IMG/VR virus record: IMGVR_UViG_3300050821_003410
Location: 1 to 24,849 of that record
DNA from: a virus
DNA length: 24,849 bases
Strand: one strand, 5' to 3'
Shown here in pieces: positions 14,885 through 21,276 of the stretch; the stretch's first letter is position 1; every line of letters starts with the position of its first letter. The position numbers and the translations under genes are program-made. The notes under the pieces are model-generated. The model was not told the DNA's origin, did no database searches, and worked only from the letters and a program-made list of their open reading frames with translations.

Positions 14885-15012
14885 TTCTCTTCCTTGTCTT
14901 TCCTATTGGACATCATCCTGCAAAAATTACCCCACATATTATCAATGATACACAGCACCATAAAAACAATAACACAGGTGCAAATAGGGTGGGCTGTGCA
15001 AAAGTCTTTCAT
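14881..15012 (-). CDS. 43-residue Cys-rich membrane peptide
   Basis: The ATG at 15012 lies in an ATGA overlap with the stop of the terminase-small-like gene, and its stop overlaps the next ATG in the same way. The protein has one hydrophobic span (CTCVIVFMVLCIIDNMW), five Cys in all, and a charged end (NRKDKEEK). A GCGATAATGT element lies 22 bases upstream of the start. Role unknown. Confidence 0.6.
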   Translation of the reverse strand: MKDFCTAHPICTCVIVFMVLCIIDNMWGNFCRMMSNRKDKEEK

Positions 15013-15788
15013 ATTGGAATAGCCTGCTTCATTACATTATCGCTTGATCCATTAGTCAGCTGCTTCTGCGCTTCCTCCGCTTGTTGGAGCTCCTTCATTG
15101 CTGTCTCTATTTCGAGAAGGCACTCTACGGACAACTTCAATTTATGGAGCGGAAGCACGTTGTGATTTATGGTCCCTGTGTGCTCGATTGTCAGCTTGTC
15201 AGAATATCCACGTTTCGCGTTATAAGTTCGGTTGGCAAAGATTACCGCAAGTGGATGGCCTTCCTCCGCAAGCTTCAACAGTCCTTTCTCAAAGAAATTC
15301 CCTTTGTGCCACTCCATCTCTCTTATCAGCTGTTGGAACTTAGGATCCCGTTCTCCCCATCCCTGCAAGATGCCTAATGGTACATTGACAATGCGGCACG
15401 CCTCACTCGCATTGAAGTTTGTCGCTATCATGGCATGGAGCCATAGTTGCTGTCGTACTCGTGTAGGATATCTGCCTAATAGTGTCTGGGTAAGCTCATG
15501 TCCATTCTTTTGATCGGCATTCCATTCTATCTCGTCCCACAGCTTGCGCATATCCTCAGATAGATGGTTATACACATAATCTGCGTACTTCTCTGTTTTC
15601 TCAGTGTCTTTCCTTGCTAAGTCTATCGCATATCTGAGGGCCTCATGCTTTTGCACCCATCCGTTGAAGTTAGTAATATGGATATTTAGAGCACGCGCTA
15701 GCTCCATGTTACTGAGCCCTGTCTTGGCTAAGATGTATGCATCTACGGGCACTCTGTCGTTATATTTCGTGGGAGTTCCTTTAGCCAT
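15009..15788 (-). CDS. probable terminase small subunit / helix-turn-helix DNA-binding protein
   Basis: A 259-residue protein with two regions that look like helix-turn-helix units. The first is near residues 20-45 (ILAKTGLSNMELARALNIH, then FNGWVQKH). The second is near 120-150 (NFNASEACRIVNVPLGILQG, then WGERDPKFQQLI). It is followed by LLKLAEEGHPLAVIFANRT and a AKRGYSDKLTIEHTG segment typical of phage terminase small subunits. That protein recognises the packaging site and recruits the large subunit. The start at 15788 (8-base overlap) is preferred over an ATG six codons earlier. It lies 4.5 kb upstream of the large subunit, unusually far. Confidence 0.72.
   Translation of the reverse strand: MAKGTPTKYNDRVPVDAYILAKTGLSNMELARALNIHITNFNGWVQKHEALRYAIDLARKDTEKTEKYADYVYNHLSEDMRKLWDEIEWNADQKNGHELTQTLLGRYPTRVRQQLWLHAMIATNFNASEACRIVNVPLGILQGWGERDPKFQQLIREMEWHKGNFFEKGLLKLAEEGHPLAVIFANRTYNAKRGYSDKLTIEHTGTINHNVLPLHKLKLSVECLLEIETAMKELQQAEEAQKQLTNGSSDNVMKQAIPI
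15034..15043 (-). promoter_or_regulatory. GCGATAATGT element inside the end of the terminase-small-like gene
   Basis: A copy with G for A at position 9, inside the last codons of the upstream gene and 22 bases before the ATG at 15012. A promoter for the downstream small genes would fit. Confidence 0.4.
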
Positions 15789-16005
15789 GGGATTTAGTGC
15801 TTTCAATCATTTTGCTCCACTCTTGCTCTGTGATATTCTCTGTGGGCGCTGAGCAGCAAACAAAAAGGCTGACCTCATTAAATCTACCATCGGGATGATA
15901 AGGACCGCACAAACTACCATATCCTTCTTCCTCTTCAGTGTGGCACGAAGAACAGCATTCAAAAGGCCTGATCTTTTTCAGATCATCACAGTACAGACAA
16001 ATCAT
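15781..16005 (-). CDS. small Cys-rich probable zinc-binding protein, 74 aa
   Basis: A 74-residue protein with CLYC at residues 3-6, CCSSCH at about 17-22, a lone C near 33 and CC near 50. The first two pairs could form one zinc site. It is short and acidic, with an EEEEGYG stretch. The upstream gap is 46 bases. It may bind nucleic acid or protein. No family recognised. Confidence 0.62.
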   Translation of the reverse strand: MICLYCDDLKKIRPFECCSSCHTEEEEGYGSLCGPYHPDGRFNEVSLFVCCSAPTENITEQEWSKMIESTKSHG

Positions 16006-16051
16006 GGTAGTTCACTGCGCTTATACAACGACAGGATGTGGAAATACAATG

Positions 16052-16303
16052 CTAATCCTTGAGGATATTCTGTTTGATTGCTTTCATGCGCCTGCGTTGA
16101 TGGTTTCGGGCTTGGGTGAGATGATAATCACAAAGGCTCGCATAAGTTCCGTCGGGATACCGCTTGCGAGCTTTGAGGCAGCGAGGACATTCAGGATGTC
16201 CGTCTAAGGTTACTCGCTGTTGAGGGACAGGAGGAGGCTCCACAAGGATCAATCCTCGCATTCTGAGTCGCGCACGCTCTAATGGTGTGAGAGCTTGGAT
16301 CAT
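16052..16303 (-). CDS. small basic protein with a CxxC...CxxxH zinc-like site, 83 aa
   Basis: An 83-residue basic protein with CPRC at about residues 39-42, then CDYHL near 58-62, giving a possible Cys3-His zinc site. The remaining sequence is Arg/Lys-rich, with a helical tail (QARNHQRRRMKAIKQNI). It starts in an ATGA overlap with the DUF3310 gene. DNA or RNA binding is plausible from charge, but not shown. Confidence 0.63.
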   Translation of the reverse strand: MIQALTPLERARLRMRGLILVEPPPVPQQRVTLDGHPECPRCLKARKRYPDGTYASLCDYHLTQARNHQRRRMKAIKQNILKD

Positions 16304-16617
16304 TTGCGCAGAAAAGCTTTCTTATTGATTACAAACAAAGGTTTCTTTTTAGCCACAGCCTTTGCACACACCTCTTTGAGAATGTTCTCATATCCTATTT
16401 GCTGCGCTTCCTCTATCATCTTGATTTCGTCGTCCAAGTAGTAGCGAGCCTTCTTGAGATCCTTGAGCGAAGCGTCTTTGAGTCCTGCTCGCCACAAATA
16501 CTTAATGACGTTGCCAATGTTGAAGCTATGATGGCGCACGACAGTGATGCACTCCACGCCACTTGGATGTTGGTTGTAGTGCGCGGCTTTTTGGATTTCG
16601 TCGAATTGTTTTTTCAT
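16300..16617 (-). CDS. DUF3310-like phage protein
   Basis: A 105-residue protein with the DUF3310 pattern near its start: HYNQHPSGVECITVV (residues 13-27), then NIGNVIKYLWRAGLKD (34-49), DLKKARYYLDDEI (53-65). DUF3310 is a small helical family common in phages and often found near nucleotide metabolism genes; I know of no proven activity. The last third is basic (AVAKKKPLFVINKKAFLRK). It ends in an ATGA overlap with the basic zinc-like gene. Confidence 0.85.
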   Translation of the reverse strand: MKKQFDEIQKAAHYNQHPSGVECITVVRHHSFNIGNVIKYLWRAGLKDASLKDLKKARYYLDDEIKMIEEAQQIGYENILKEVCAKAVAKKKPLFVINKKAFLRK

Positions 16618-16618
16618 G

Positions 16619-16780
16619 TTAAGAGTTCTTTATTTCCTCCTCCAGATTGTCTAATTGGATGGCAAGCTGATCTCGCTCAGCCATAACCATCGCCACATCA
16701 CGAATAACCTTTTCAGTTGGAACGCCCACCTGGTTGATGATTTTAAGTGCCTCGGTTATTTGTGCAGCAGTGGGTTCCAT
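16619..16780 (-). CDS. 53-residue helical small protein
   Basis: A 53-residue frame starting in a TAATG overlap with the MazG stop and ending one base before the DUF3310 start. It looks like two helices (AAQITEALKIINQVGVP, then KVIRDVAMVMAERDQLAIQL) with an acidic end, a typical small coiled-coil pair. It fills an otherwise empty 160-base gap. Function unknown. Confidence 0.64.
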   Translation of the reverse strand: MEPTAAQITEALKIINQVGVPTEKVIRDVAMVMAERDQLAIQLDNLEEEIKNS

Positions 16781-17172
16781 TACGCTTTGTCAGCTCGCTC
16801 TTGCGCAGCTTTATCCGTGTAGGTTAGTGAAGCGTATCGTTTGGAGAGCTTGGCGATGTTTCCTTCTATTGTCACTTCGCGCTTAACGCCAAGCGAGGCG
16901 CGAAGTCCCTCCATGTAGAACTCCAAGTCTCCGAGCTCCTCAATGACATTCTCGATGTCGATGCCTTTTTGGTATATCGCTGCTTTCTTTATTGCGTCAA
17001 GCAACTCCCCTGCCTCCCCACAAATACCCAAAGCCATATGAAGCCGGTGTGCGTTCTCGGGGGTTAAACCCATAATGATTGACTGTCCTGATTTAGCAAG
17101 AGCTTTGACAAGCTCTGGGTGTGTTATTTGATTTGGTTCCATAAAGTAATTTGTAGTTGCGAGCGTAGTCAC
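16780..17172 (-). CDS. MazG-like nucleotide pyrophosphohydrolase
   Basis: A 130-residue all-helical protein with the MazG-type metal site: HMALGICGEAGELLDAIKKA (residues 45-64) carrying GEAGE, and NVIEELGDLEFYMEGL (75-90) carrying EExxD. MazG-fold enzymes cleave NTPs or dNTPs to NMP and pyrophosphate; phage versions may trim nucleotide pools or lower ppGpp-type signals. The GTG start at 17172 forms a GTGA overlap. A shorter form from the ATG at 17142 is possible. Length fits single-domain phage members. Confidence 0.82.
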   Translation of the reverse strand: MTTLATTNYFMEPNQITHPELVKALAKSGQSIIMGLTPENAHRLHMALGICGEAGELLDAIKKAAIYQKGIDIENVIEELGDLEFYMEGLRASLGVKREVTIEGNIAKLSKRYASLTYTDKAAQERADKA

Positions 17173-17266
17173 GCATGTAATTGGGATTTCGTTTGCGCCA
17201 TTCGGCTCCGTATCGTTTCCAATAGGCTTTGATATCCTTTGTTTTGGATCCCCACGGCGCTTTCAT
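17093..17266 (-). CDS. alternative reading frame, basic aromatic-rich, 57 aa
   Basis: A 57-residue frame starting at ATG 17266 overlaps the end of the 17169-17351 frame and the start of the MazG gene. Its first 40 residues (starting MKAPWGSKTKDIKAYWK, with AEWRKRNPNYMRDYARNY) look like real phage protein: Lys/Arg/Tyr/Trp-rich, with a pattern seen at the ends of some phage basic proteins. The last 14 residues look random. A TATAAT sequence lies just before its ATG. Either this or the other frame may be real, or both. Confidence 0.35.
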   Translation of the reverse strand: MKAPWGSKTKDIKAYWKRYGAEWRKRNPNYMRDYARNYKLLYGTKSNNTPRACQSSC

Positions 17267-17351
17267 AAATTATAGTGAGCAGTTTCACCACATGCTCAGG
17301 TGGTCCAGCTTCAACTAACAATTCCTGCGAATCGACGCGCAGGAAATTCAA
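17169..17351 (-). CDS. unknown small protein, 60 aa
   Basis: A 60-residue frame beginning at a TTG in a TTGA overlap with the QueC stop and ending in a GTGA overlap with MazG. The first half (EAGPPEHVVKLLTIIYESA) looks like a normal helix; the second half is less certain, because another frame over the same bases gives a more protein-like reading (17093-17266). A frameshift joining the two is possible. No family recognised. Confidence 0.45.
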   Translation of the reverse strand: MNFLRVDSQELLVEAGPPEHVVKLLTIIYESAVGIQNKGYQSLLETIRSRMAQTKSQLHA

Positions 17352-18076
17352 GTTTGGTTTTCGTAGGTGAGTTTGAAGTTATTCTTAACGAGGAGCTCCA
17401 GCGAGGGAGCGTCTGCGGCGTACTCAGTGGGGTCAGGGATGCCTGCGAGGTAGAATGCCTCTCTGCGCTCGATGCAGGTACCACAGCGCCCACAATGCAG
17501 AGGACCCCCAACATAACAACTCCAAGACTCGCGCAAGTCAACACTAAGCTCCGCAGCTCGCTTGACAATATCGGCCTTGCTCATGTGAATGAACGGACGA
17601 ATAAGTTCGATCTGGCGATAAGTGCCTTTGTGGATGGCGCCTGCCATGTTGATCATGAAATCCTCACGGCAATCAGGATAGATCGCGTGGTCGCCGGCGT
17701 GAGCTGCAATGACAACACCATCCGCCTCGAGGCTCTCGGCAAGGCCTGCTGCGATCGACAGCATGATGCCATTACGAAACGGCACCACCGTCTGCTTCAT
17801 CACATCCGCCTCATAGTGGCCAGGAGGGATCGTGCCGCCTGACATGAGCAAGTGACTCTTGAAGTAGTGGCCGATGAAGCCCAGCGGGAGCGTGTAATGC
17901 GGCAGCTTGAGCTTGTCCGCGTGCAATGCTGCAAAAGGAAGCTCTTTCGGGTTGTGCTTGCTGTTGTAATCAAAGCTAGCAACACCCACCACCTGATAGT
18001 CGTTGTGAGCTGCGATATGGTGTAGTGCTGTGACTGAATCCATTCCGCCTGAGCAGAGGACGATGACTTTTTTCAT
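17348..18076 (-). CDS. queC: 7-cyano-7-deazaguanine synthase QueC
   Basis: A 242-residue enzyme converting 7-carboxy-7-deazaguanine to preQ0 with ATP and ammonia. Visible features: SGGMDS at 9-14 (ATP PP-loop), DYNSKHNPKEL at 36-46 (DYGQRHxxEL equivalent), VPFRN at 98-102, HAGDHAIYPDCR at 126-137, and Cys 187, 195, 198 and 201 for the structural zinc. Length is normal. ATG 18076 (MKKVIVLCSGG) is chosen; a GTG 12 codons earlier has an AAGGAG 5 bases upstream and is possible. It follows QueF by 50 bases. In phages preQ0 is made to modify DNA guanine or to supply host tRNA queuosine. Confidence 0.93.
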   Translation of the reverse strand: MKKVIVLCSGGMDSVTALHHIAAHNDYQVVGVASFDYNSKHNPKELPFAALHADKLKLPHYTLPLGFIGHYFKSHLLMSGGTIPPGHYEADVMKQTVVPFRNGIMLSIAAGLAESLEADGVVIAAHAGDHAIYPDCREDFMINMAGAIHKGTYRQIELIRPFIHMSKADIVKRAAELSVDLRESWSCYVGGPLHCGRCGTCIERREAFYLAGIPDPTEYAADAPSLELLVKNNFKLTYENQT

Positions 18077-18126
18077 TTGATGTATATTTGAGTTGGAGAG
18101 GTTGAGCAGCACTTTCTCCTTCGCTG

Positions 18127-18534
18127 TTAAAATCCACTCTTGGAAGTGTCCGCAGAGGCGCAAGCAACGATTGACACCCCACCTCGAGCTTTCTGTGTGA
18201 TCTGCACATGGACACGGTGAGCGACGAGGGCTTTCTGAATGTCGTGTGCAATAATAGAGGCAAACTTCTCACAGAAGTGACCCTGGTTGCGGAAGTGCTG
18301 GAGATAGAGTTTGAGACTCTTGCTTTCCACGCACAGCTCGGAAGGCTGGTATTCGATTTCCACTTTGTACCAATCCGGTTGATTAGTGACGGGACAGTTC
18401 GCCGTGACTTCGTCGCTAATGCACGTGACACGATGCACGCCCTTGGGTGTTTTGAACGTGTCAAATTGAGTGAAGCGAGTCACCTTGCGGCCAAGTGCTG
18501 CGGTGGAAGGCAGAGGTTGTTTTTTCATTGTCAT
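18127..18534 (-). CDS. queF: QueF-like preQ0 reductase, short type, with altered FHE motif
   Basis: A 135-residue protein of the single-domain QueF type, which reduces preQ0 to preQ1 with NADPH. CPVTNQPD at 47-54 holds the Cys that forms the covalent adduct and the catalytic Asp. ESKSLKLY at 70-77 is the QueF-defining motif. FRNQGHFCE at 81-89 aligns with the usual FRN-x-G-x-FHE, so the His is replaced by Cys while the Glu that binds the base stays. Whether it is a normal reductase is therefore open. Starts at 18534 or 18528 are both possible. A GCGATAATAT element ends one base before the first ATG, after a terminator. Confidence 0.87.
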   Translation of the reverse strand: MTMKKQPLPSTAALGRKVTRFTQFDTFKTPKGVHRVTCISDEVTANCPVTNQPDWYKVEIEYQPSELCVESKSLKLYLQHFRNQGHFCEKFASIIAHDIQKALVAHRVHVQITQKARGGVSIVACASADTSKSGF

Positions 18535-18535
18535 T

Positions 18536-18545
18536 ATATTATCGC
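18536..18545 (-). promoter_or_regulatory. GCGATAATAT element before queF
   Basis: A fourth exact copy. It lies between the terminator at 18551-18598 and the QueF ATG, ending 1 base before it. Of all copies this has the best promoter position, because upstream transcription stops just before it. Confidence 0.55.
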
Positions 18546-18550
18546 TGTGT

Positions 18551-18598
18551 TCATAAAAAGAGCGCCGCAGGATAATCCAATAACCTTTGGCGCTCTGA
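18551..18598 (-). terminator. rho-independent terminator between the 148-residue gene and queF
   Basis: AGAGCGCC (18559-18566) and GGCGCTCT (18589-18596) form an 8-bp GC-rich stem. The 22-base loop contains smaller self-complementary stretches (GGATAATCC). On the minus strand the stem is followed by TTTTTATGA. It ends the early/replication block. Confidence 0.82.
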
Positions 18599-18616
18599 TT
18601 GTACTTACCCGAAGGG

Positions 18617-19063
18617 CTAGGTACAAAAGTATTCGCGGTTGTCAATGCACGCTGTCACGCGACCTACTCGCAATTGATCGAAATCATTTTGAGTGGAAGG
18701 CCACGGAGCAGGAGGGCAGTGACGACTATTCCTGTCGTATGCTGGTCCACCTGGTCCTGCGGGAAAGAAGATTGCAGGCGCTTTTGTGCGCTGTGTGACT
18801 TTGTGTGAGATCAAAGTCAGATGCTTACCCCGAACCTCAAAGGTGGATTCAACACAATGATCCGATCCCGTGTGTGCTTTGTCAAAGCCAACAACCCTGG
18901 ATTTGCCTTCAGCTGCAATTGTAGGCGCATTACGCATCGCTAGCGTGTGCGGCAGCGTTGCGACGTTGGTTTGTGCGGGCTTTGCAGCAGCAGGAGCTAG
19001 CTTTGCGGCTGCTTCGGCACGAGCTGCACGATTGCGGGCTTTGTTTTCTTGGCGTTTATTCAT
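18617..19063 (-). CDS. unknown protein, Ala-rich start, 148 aa
   Basis: A 148-residue protein with a basic, Ala-rich N-terminal part (ARNRAARAEAAAKLAPAAAK, then PAQT), likely disordered, and a compact rest with KSRVVGFDKAHTGSDHCV, LTLISHKVTQRTKAPAIFF and a Cys/Asn-rich end. The start follows an AAATCC element directly (AAAATCCAATG), with no space for a Shine-Dalgarno site. No family recognised. It lies between the AAA+ ATPase and the terminator, so it is the last gene of the block. Confidence 0.64.
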   Translation of the reverse strand: MNKRQENKARNRAARAEAAAKLAPAAAKPAQTNVATLPHTLAMRNAPTIAAEGKSRVVGFDKAHTGSDHCVESTFEVRGKHLTLISHKVTQRTKAPAIFFPAGPGGPAYDRNSRHCPPAPWPSTQNDFDQLRVGRVTACIDNREYFCT

Positions 19064-19071
19064 TGGATTTT
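19063..19071 (-). promoter_or_regulatory. AAATCCAA start element, copy 1
   Basis: The minus strand reads AAAATCCAATG, with the ATG of the 148-residue gene touching the element. The upstream gene's TAA stop is joined to its left side. Confidence 0.5.
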
Positions 19072-20794
19072 ATTGTTTGGTTGGAGTGACGTTCTTAACT
19101 GTCGGGAAGGTAACAAAGGGAGCCACGCGGCGGATTAGCTCGATTCCCTTTTTCTCTTGATGGAAGTTGCTGATAGAAACCGCTGTGGCGAGTTTGAGGA
19201 GTGTTTTGACATTGCGACCTGAAATGCAAGGAAACTCTTTGATTAGAGTTTCGATTTCTTTGTCAGTGAGATCCACGTCGTAGTTGTCAGACAGCACACG
19301 CCAGATTTGCTTGAGGCTGTTCGCATCAGGCAAATCATATTTGATGTGAGCAATAGCACGAGACATGATGGCGTCGTCAATAGCGTCAGGGCGGTTGCTT
19401 GTCATGAACAACACACCTTGGAAGCGTTCGAGCATACGCAGGAACACTCCGACAATGGCGTTCTGCTGGAGATCGTTTTCACGCGCTCTCACATAGACGT
19501 CAGCCTCGTCAATAAGAAGGATGGCGTTCCAGCGGGTGGCTCGTTTGAGCACGACACCTAACTGCTCCTCCAACTTTTCTTCTTCCGTACCAAGCTGGGC
19601 GCATTGGATAACGTACAGCGGGCGTTTGATTTGCTCGCTGTACACCTCTGCGGTGAGCGTTTTGCCAGTGCCAGGCAAGCCTGTAGCAATCACAATCACG
19701 CCACCTACTTTTCCTGTCACAATGTCTTCCATGTGATGCGCAGCTCCCTCGATCAGGACGGTGACAAGCTCCTTAACTGCGGCAGGAAGGATCAACTTGC
19801 TCTCTAGATTCGTCTTGTAGACATAGGGCTTGAGTGCTGTGACGTGCGCAGTGATGAATTCGTGAGAGTCAAGCGAGAAGATTTGGATATAAGGATGGAT
19901 TGGTTTGATAAACGTGTATTTCTTTATCAAATCTGTTGCCTCCGAATCTTCAGGCTCGTCGTCTTTATCGTTCTTATTGTTCTTCCACCAAGCACAGTAA
20001 CGCTGCGTGCGCTCGTGTTTGTCGTCGTCATCCCGTTCCTTCTCGTCATCAGGATCACCATCATTGTCAATAACGACACGAGTAGGAACACCATCACGAG
20101 TCAAGGAGATCGTTTTTTCGTTTGAGCTGCGCCACCAGTTGCTGCTTTCTCTTTCAGCAAATCCGTAACCAGAGGCAAGAAACTGAGTGCCTGTCATTGT
20201 AAGGAGCTCTTTATATCGAGATAGATGCTGCTCCCACAAAGCGAAGCTTTCAGGCGTCTCGCGGTACAGTTCTTCGTCTTCCATTACTTCCGAGACCTTG
20301 CGCCGTCCCAGCACCGTGTCTTCGCCAAACCTTACACTTTTTTCTTGTGCTTCACCGTCAAAAATAGCTTCCATCTTTAGATAGACAAATGCAGGATGGC
20401 GATACCCGTCTCTGTAATACGCTGCATGATACTCACAATGTACGAGCAAGTAAGGCACGAGCACACCATCGTCATTGTGCGTGAAGACAAAGCGATGCTC
20501 AGCCTTGCGGATATACTCAGTGATAGCGACTTCGAGTGCAGCTAGCGTCTTGACAGATTCTCCTTCGGGGTTGCGCTTAAGGATTAAATAACTTGACAGC
20601 TTCGCGTGCAACGCATGGTTCGCATTAGCCGCGTGTTGAAGTATTTTTGCCGTGTTCTCTTCGCTGAGATCCTCAGCGTTAAAGGCGACACGTTGTCCGC
20701 CTGTCTTCCATCTGAGATCCTCAAATAGTTTCTTAGCGGCTTCAAGTGAGCCAAACGCGGTTTCGAGGAATTGTGCTGATGCTGTTAATTTCAT
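19070..20794 (-). CDS. AAA+ ATPase with large N-terminal domain and acidic insert
   Basis: A 574-residue protein. The AAA+ core is at the C-terminus: GLPGTGKT at 372-379 (Walker A), LLIDEAD at 426-432 (Walker B), MTSNRPD at 464-470 (sensor 1), an SRA with the likely Arg finger near 479, and GRNVK at 526-530 (sensor 2 region). Residues 1-240 form a domain I cannot name. Residues 243-288 are a highly charged segment (DNDGDPDDEKERDDDDKHER) and likely flexible. The order resembles AAA+ proteins that remodel complexes or unfold partners; the target is unknown. An AAATCC element precedes the start. Confidence 0.85.
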   Translation of the reverse strand: MKLTASAQFLETAFGSLEAAKKLFEDLRWKTGGQRVAFNAEDLSEENTAKILQHAANANHALHAKLSSYLILKRNPEGESVKTLAALEVAITEYIRKAEHRFVFTHNDDGVLVPYLLVHCEYHAAYYRDGYRHPAFVYLKMEAIFDGEAQEKSVRFGEDTVLGRRKVSEVMEDEELYRETPESFALWEQHLSRYKELLTMTGTQFLASGYGFAERESSNWWRSSNEKTISLTRDGVPTRVVIDNDGDPDDEKERDDDDKHERTQRYCAWWKNNKNDKDDEPEDSEATDLIKKYTFIKPIHPYIQIFSLDSHEFITAHVTALKPYVYKTNLESKLILPAAVKELVTVLIEGAAHHMEDIVTGKVGGVIVIATGLPGTGKTLTAEVYSEQIKRPLYVIQCAQLGTEEEKLEEQLGVVLKRATRWNAILLIDEADVYVRARENDLQQNAIVGVFLRMLERFQGVLFMTSNRPDAIDDAIMSRAIAHIKYDLPDANSLKQIWRVLSDNYDVDLTDKEIETLIKEFPCISGRNVKTLLKLATAVSISNFHQEKKGIELIRRVAPFVTFPTVKNVTPTKQ

Positions 20795-20798
20795 GACT

Positions 20799-20807
20799 TT
20801 GGATTTT
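20799..20807 (-). promoter_or_regulatory. AAATCCAA start element, copy 2
   Basis: AAAATCCAA sits 4 bases before the AAA+ ATPase ATG, after an A/C-rich stretch (CAACCACAA). There is no purine-rich Shine-Dalgarno sequence. Confidence 0.5.
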
Positions 20808-20819
20808 TGTGGTTGTCGA

Positions 20820-21248
20820 TTACTTTAGTTTCTGGATGAAGGCGATGGCCTCGTCAACACGCTCTTTCGGCATGAGGTCGCGACGGGCCACGCTCTGCGT
20901 GATATGCATGGAGTAATTGTAGCAGAGCAAGTCATCCCAGTCTTTCCCCATCTTATCGAGGATCAGAATGCGCGACTCACCGTAGGAGGTTGAGATGGCA
21001 AAGTGCCCGTCGGGGACAGAACACTCGGGAAAGATGCGCGAGGGCACAGCGGATTTGGCTTTGATATTGCGCAAGATAGCTGCATCCGTATGGCCATCTA
21101 GTGAAGCTTCCATAACAGCTTTCTTTTCCTTGGGCTTGGCGTCTGCAAAGAAATCATCGTCATCGTCTCCGAAGTCAATGAGTGGTTTGGTGGACTTGAG
21201 CATCTTGGAAACTGCTGCCGTGCGTCCAGGTTTTGGTTCTTGTTTCAT
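20820..21248 (-). CDS. unknown protein with acidic N-terminal region, 142 aa
   Basis: The start at 21248 (MKQEPKPGR) is preferred because an AAATCCAA element touches it; an ATG 18 codons earlier would overlap the upstream gene. The N-terminal part has an acidic run (DFGDDDDDFFAD). The rest has PSRIFPECSVPDGHFAIST, RILILDKMGKDWDDLL and a C-terminal helix with KERVDEAIAFIQKL. It may be a small globular protein with an acidic tether, possibly a partner of the AAA+ protein next to it. Function unknown. Confidence 0.62.
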   Translation of the reverse strand: MKQEPKPGRTAAVSKMLKSTKPLIDFGDDDDDFFADAKPKEKKAVMEASLDGHTDAAILRNIKAKSAVPSRIFPECSVPDGHFAISTSYGESRILILDKMGKDWDDLLCYNYSMHITQSVARRDLMPKERVDEAIAFIQKLK

Positions 21249-21256
21249 TTGGATTT
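21249..21256 (-). promoter_or_regulatory. AAATCCAA start element, copy 3
   Basis: CAAATCCAAATG: the element touches the chosen start of the 142-residue gene. A CGATAATAAC stretch (21267-21276), related to the other repeated motif, lies about 20 bases further upstream. Confidence 0.48.
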
Positions 21257-21276
21257 GATTGTTGGTGTTATTATCG

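Noticed and set aside
17300-17842. Plus-strand open frame of 180 residues opposite queC
   Set aside because: QueC motifs on the minus strand are unmistakable; the plus-strand frame is a shadow.
17976-18464. Minus-strand 162-residue frame inside queF and queC
   Set aside because: It is Ser/Arg-rich shadow sequence in another frame of two well-supported genes.
18208-18798. Plus-strand open frame of 196 residues
   Set aside because: It runs across queF, a terminator and the next gene on the other strand, and has no features of its own.
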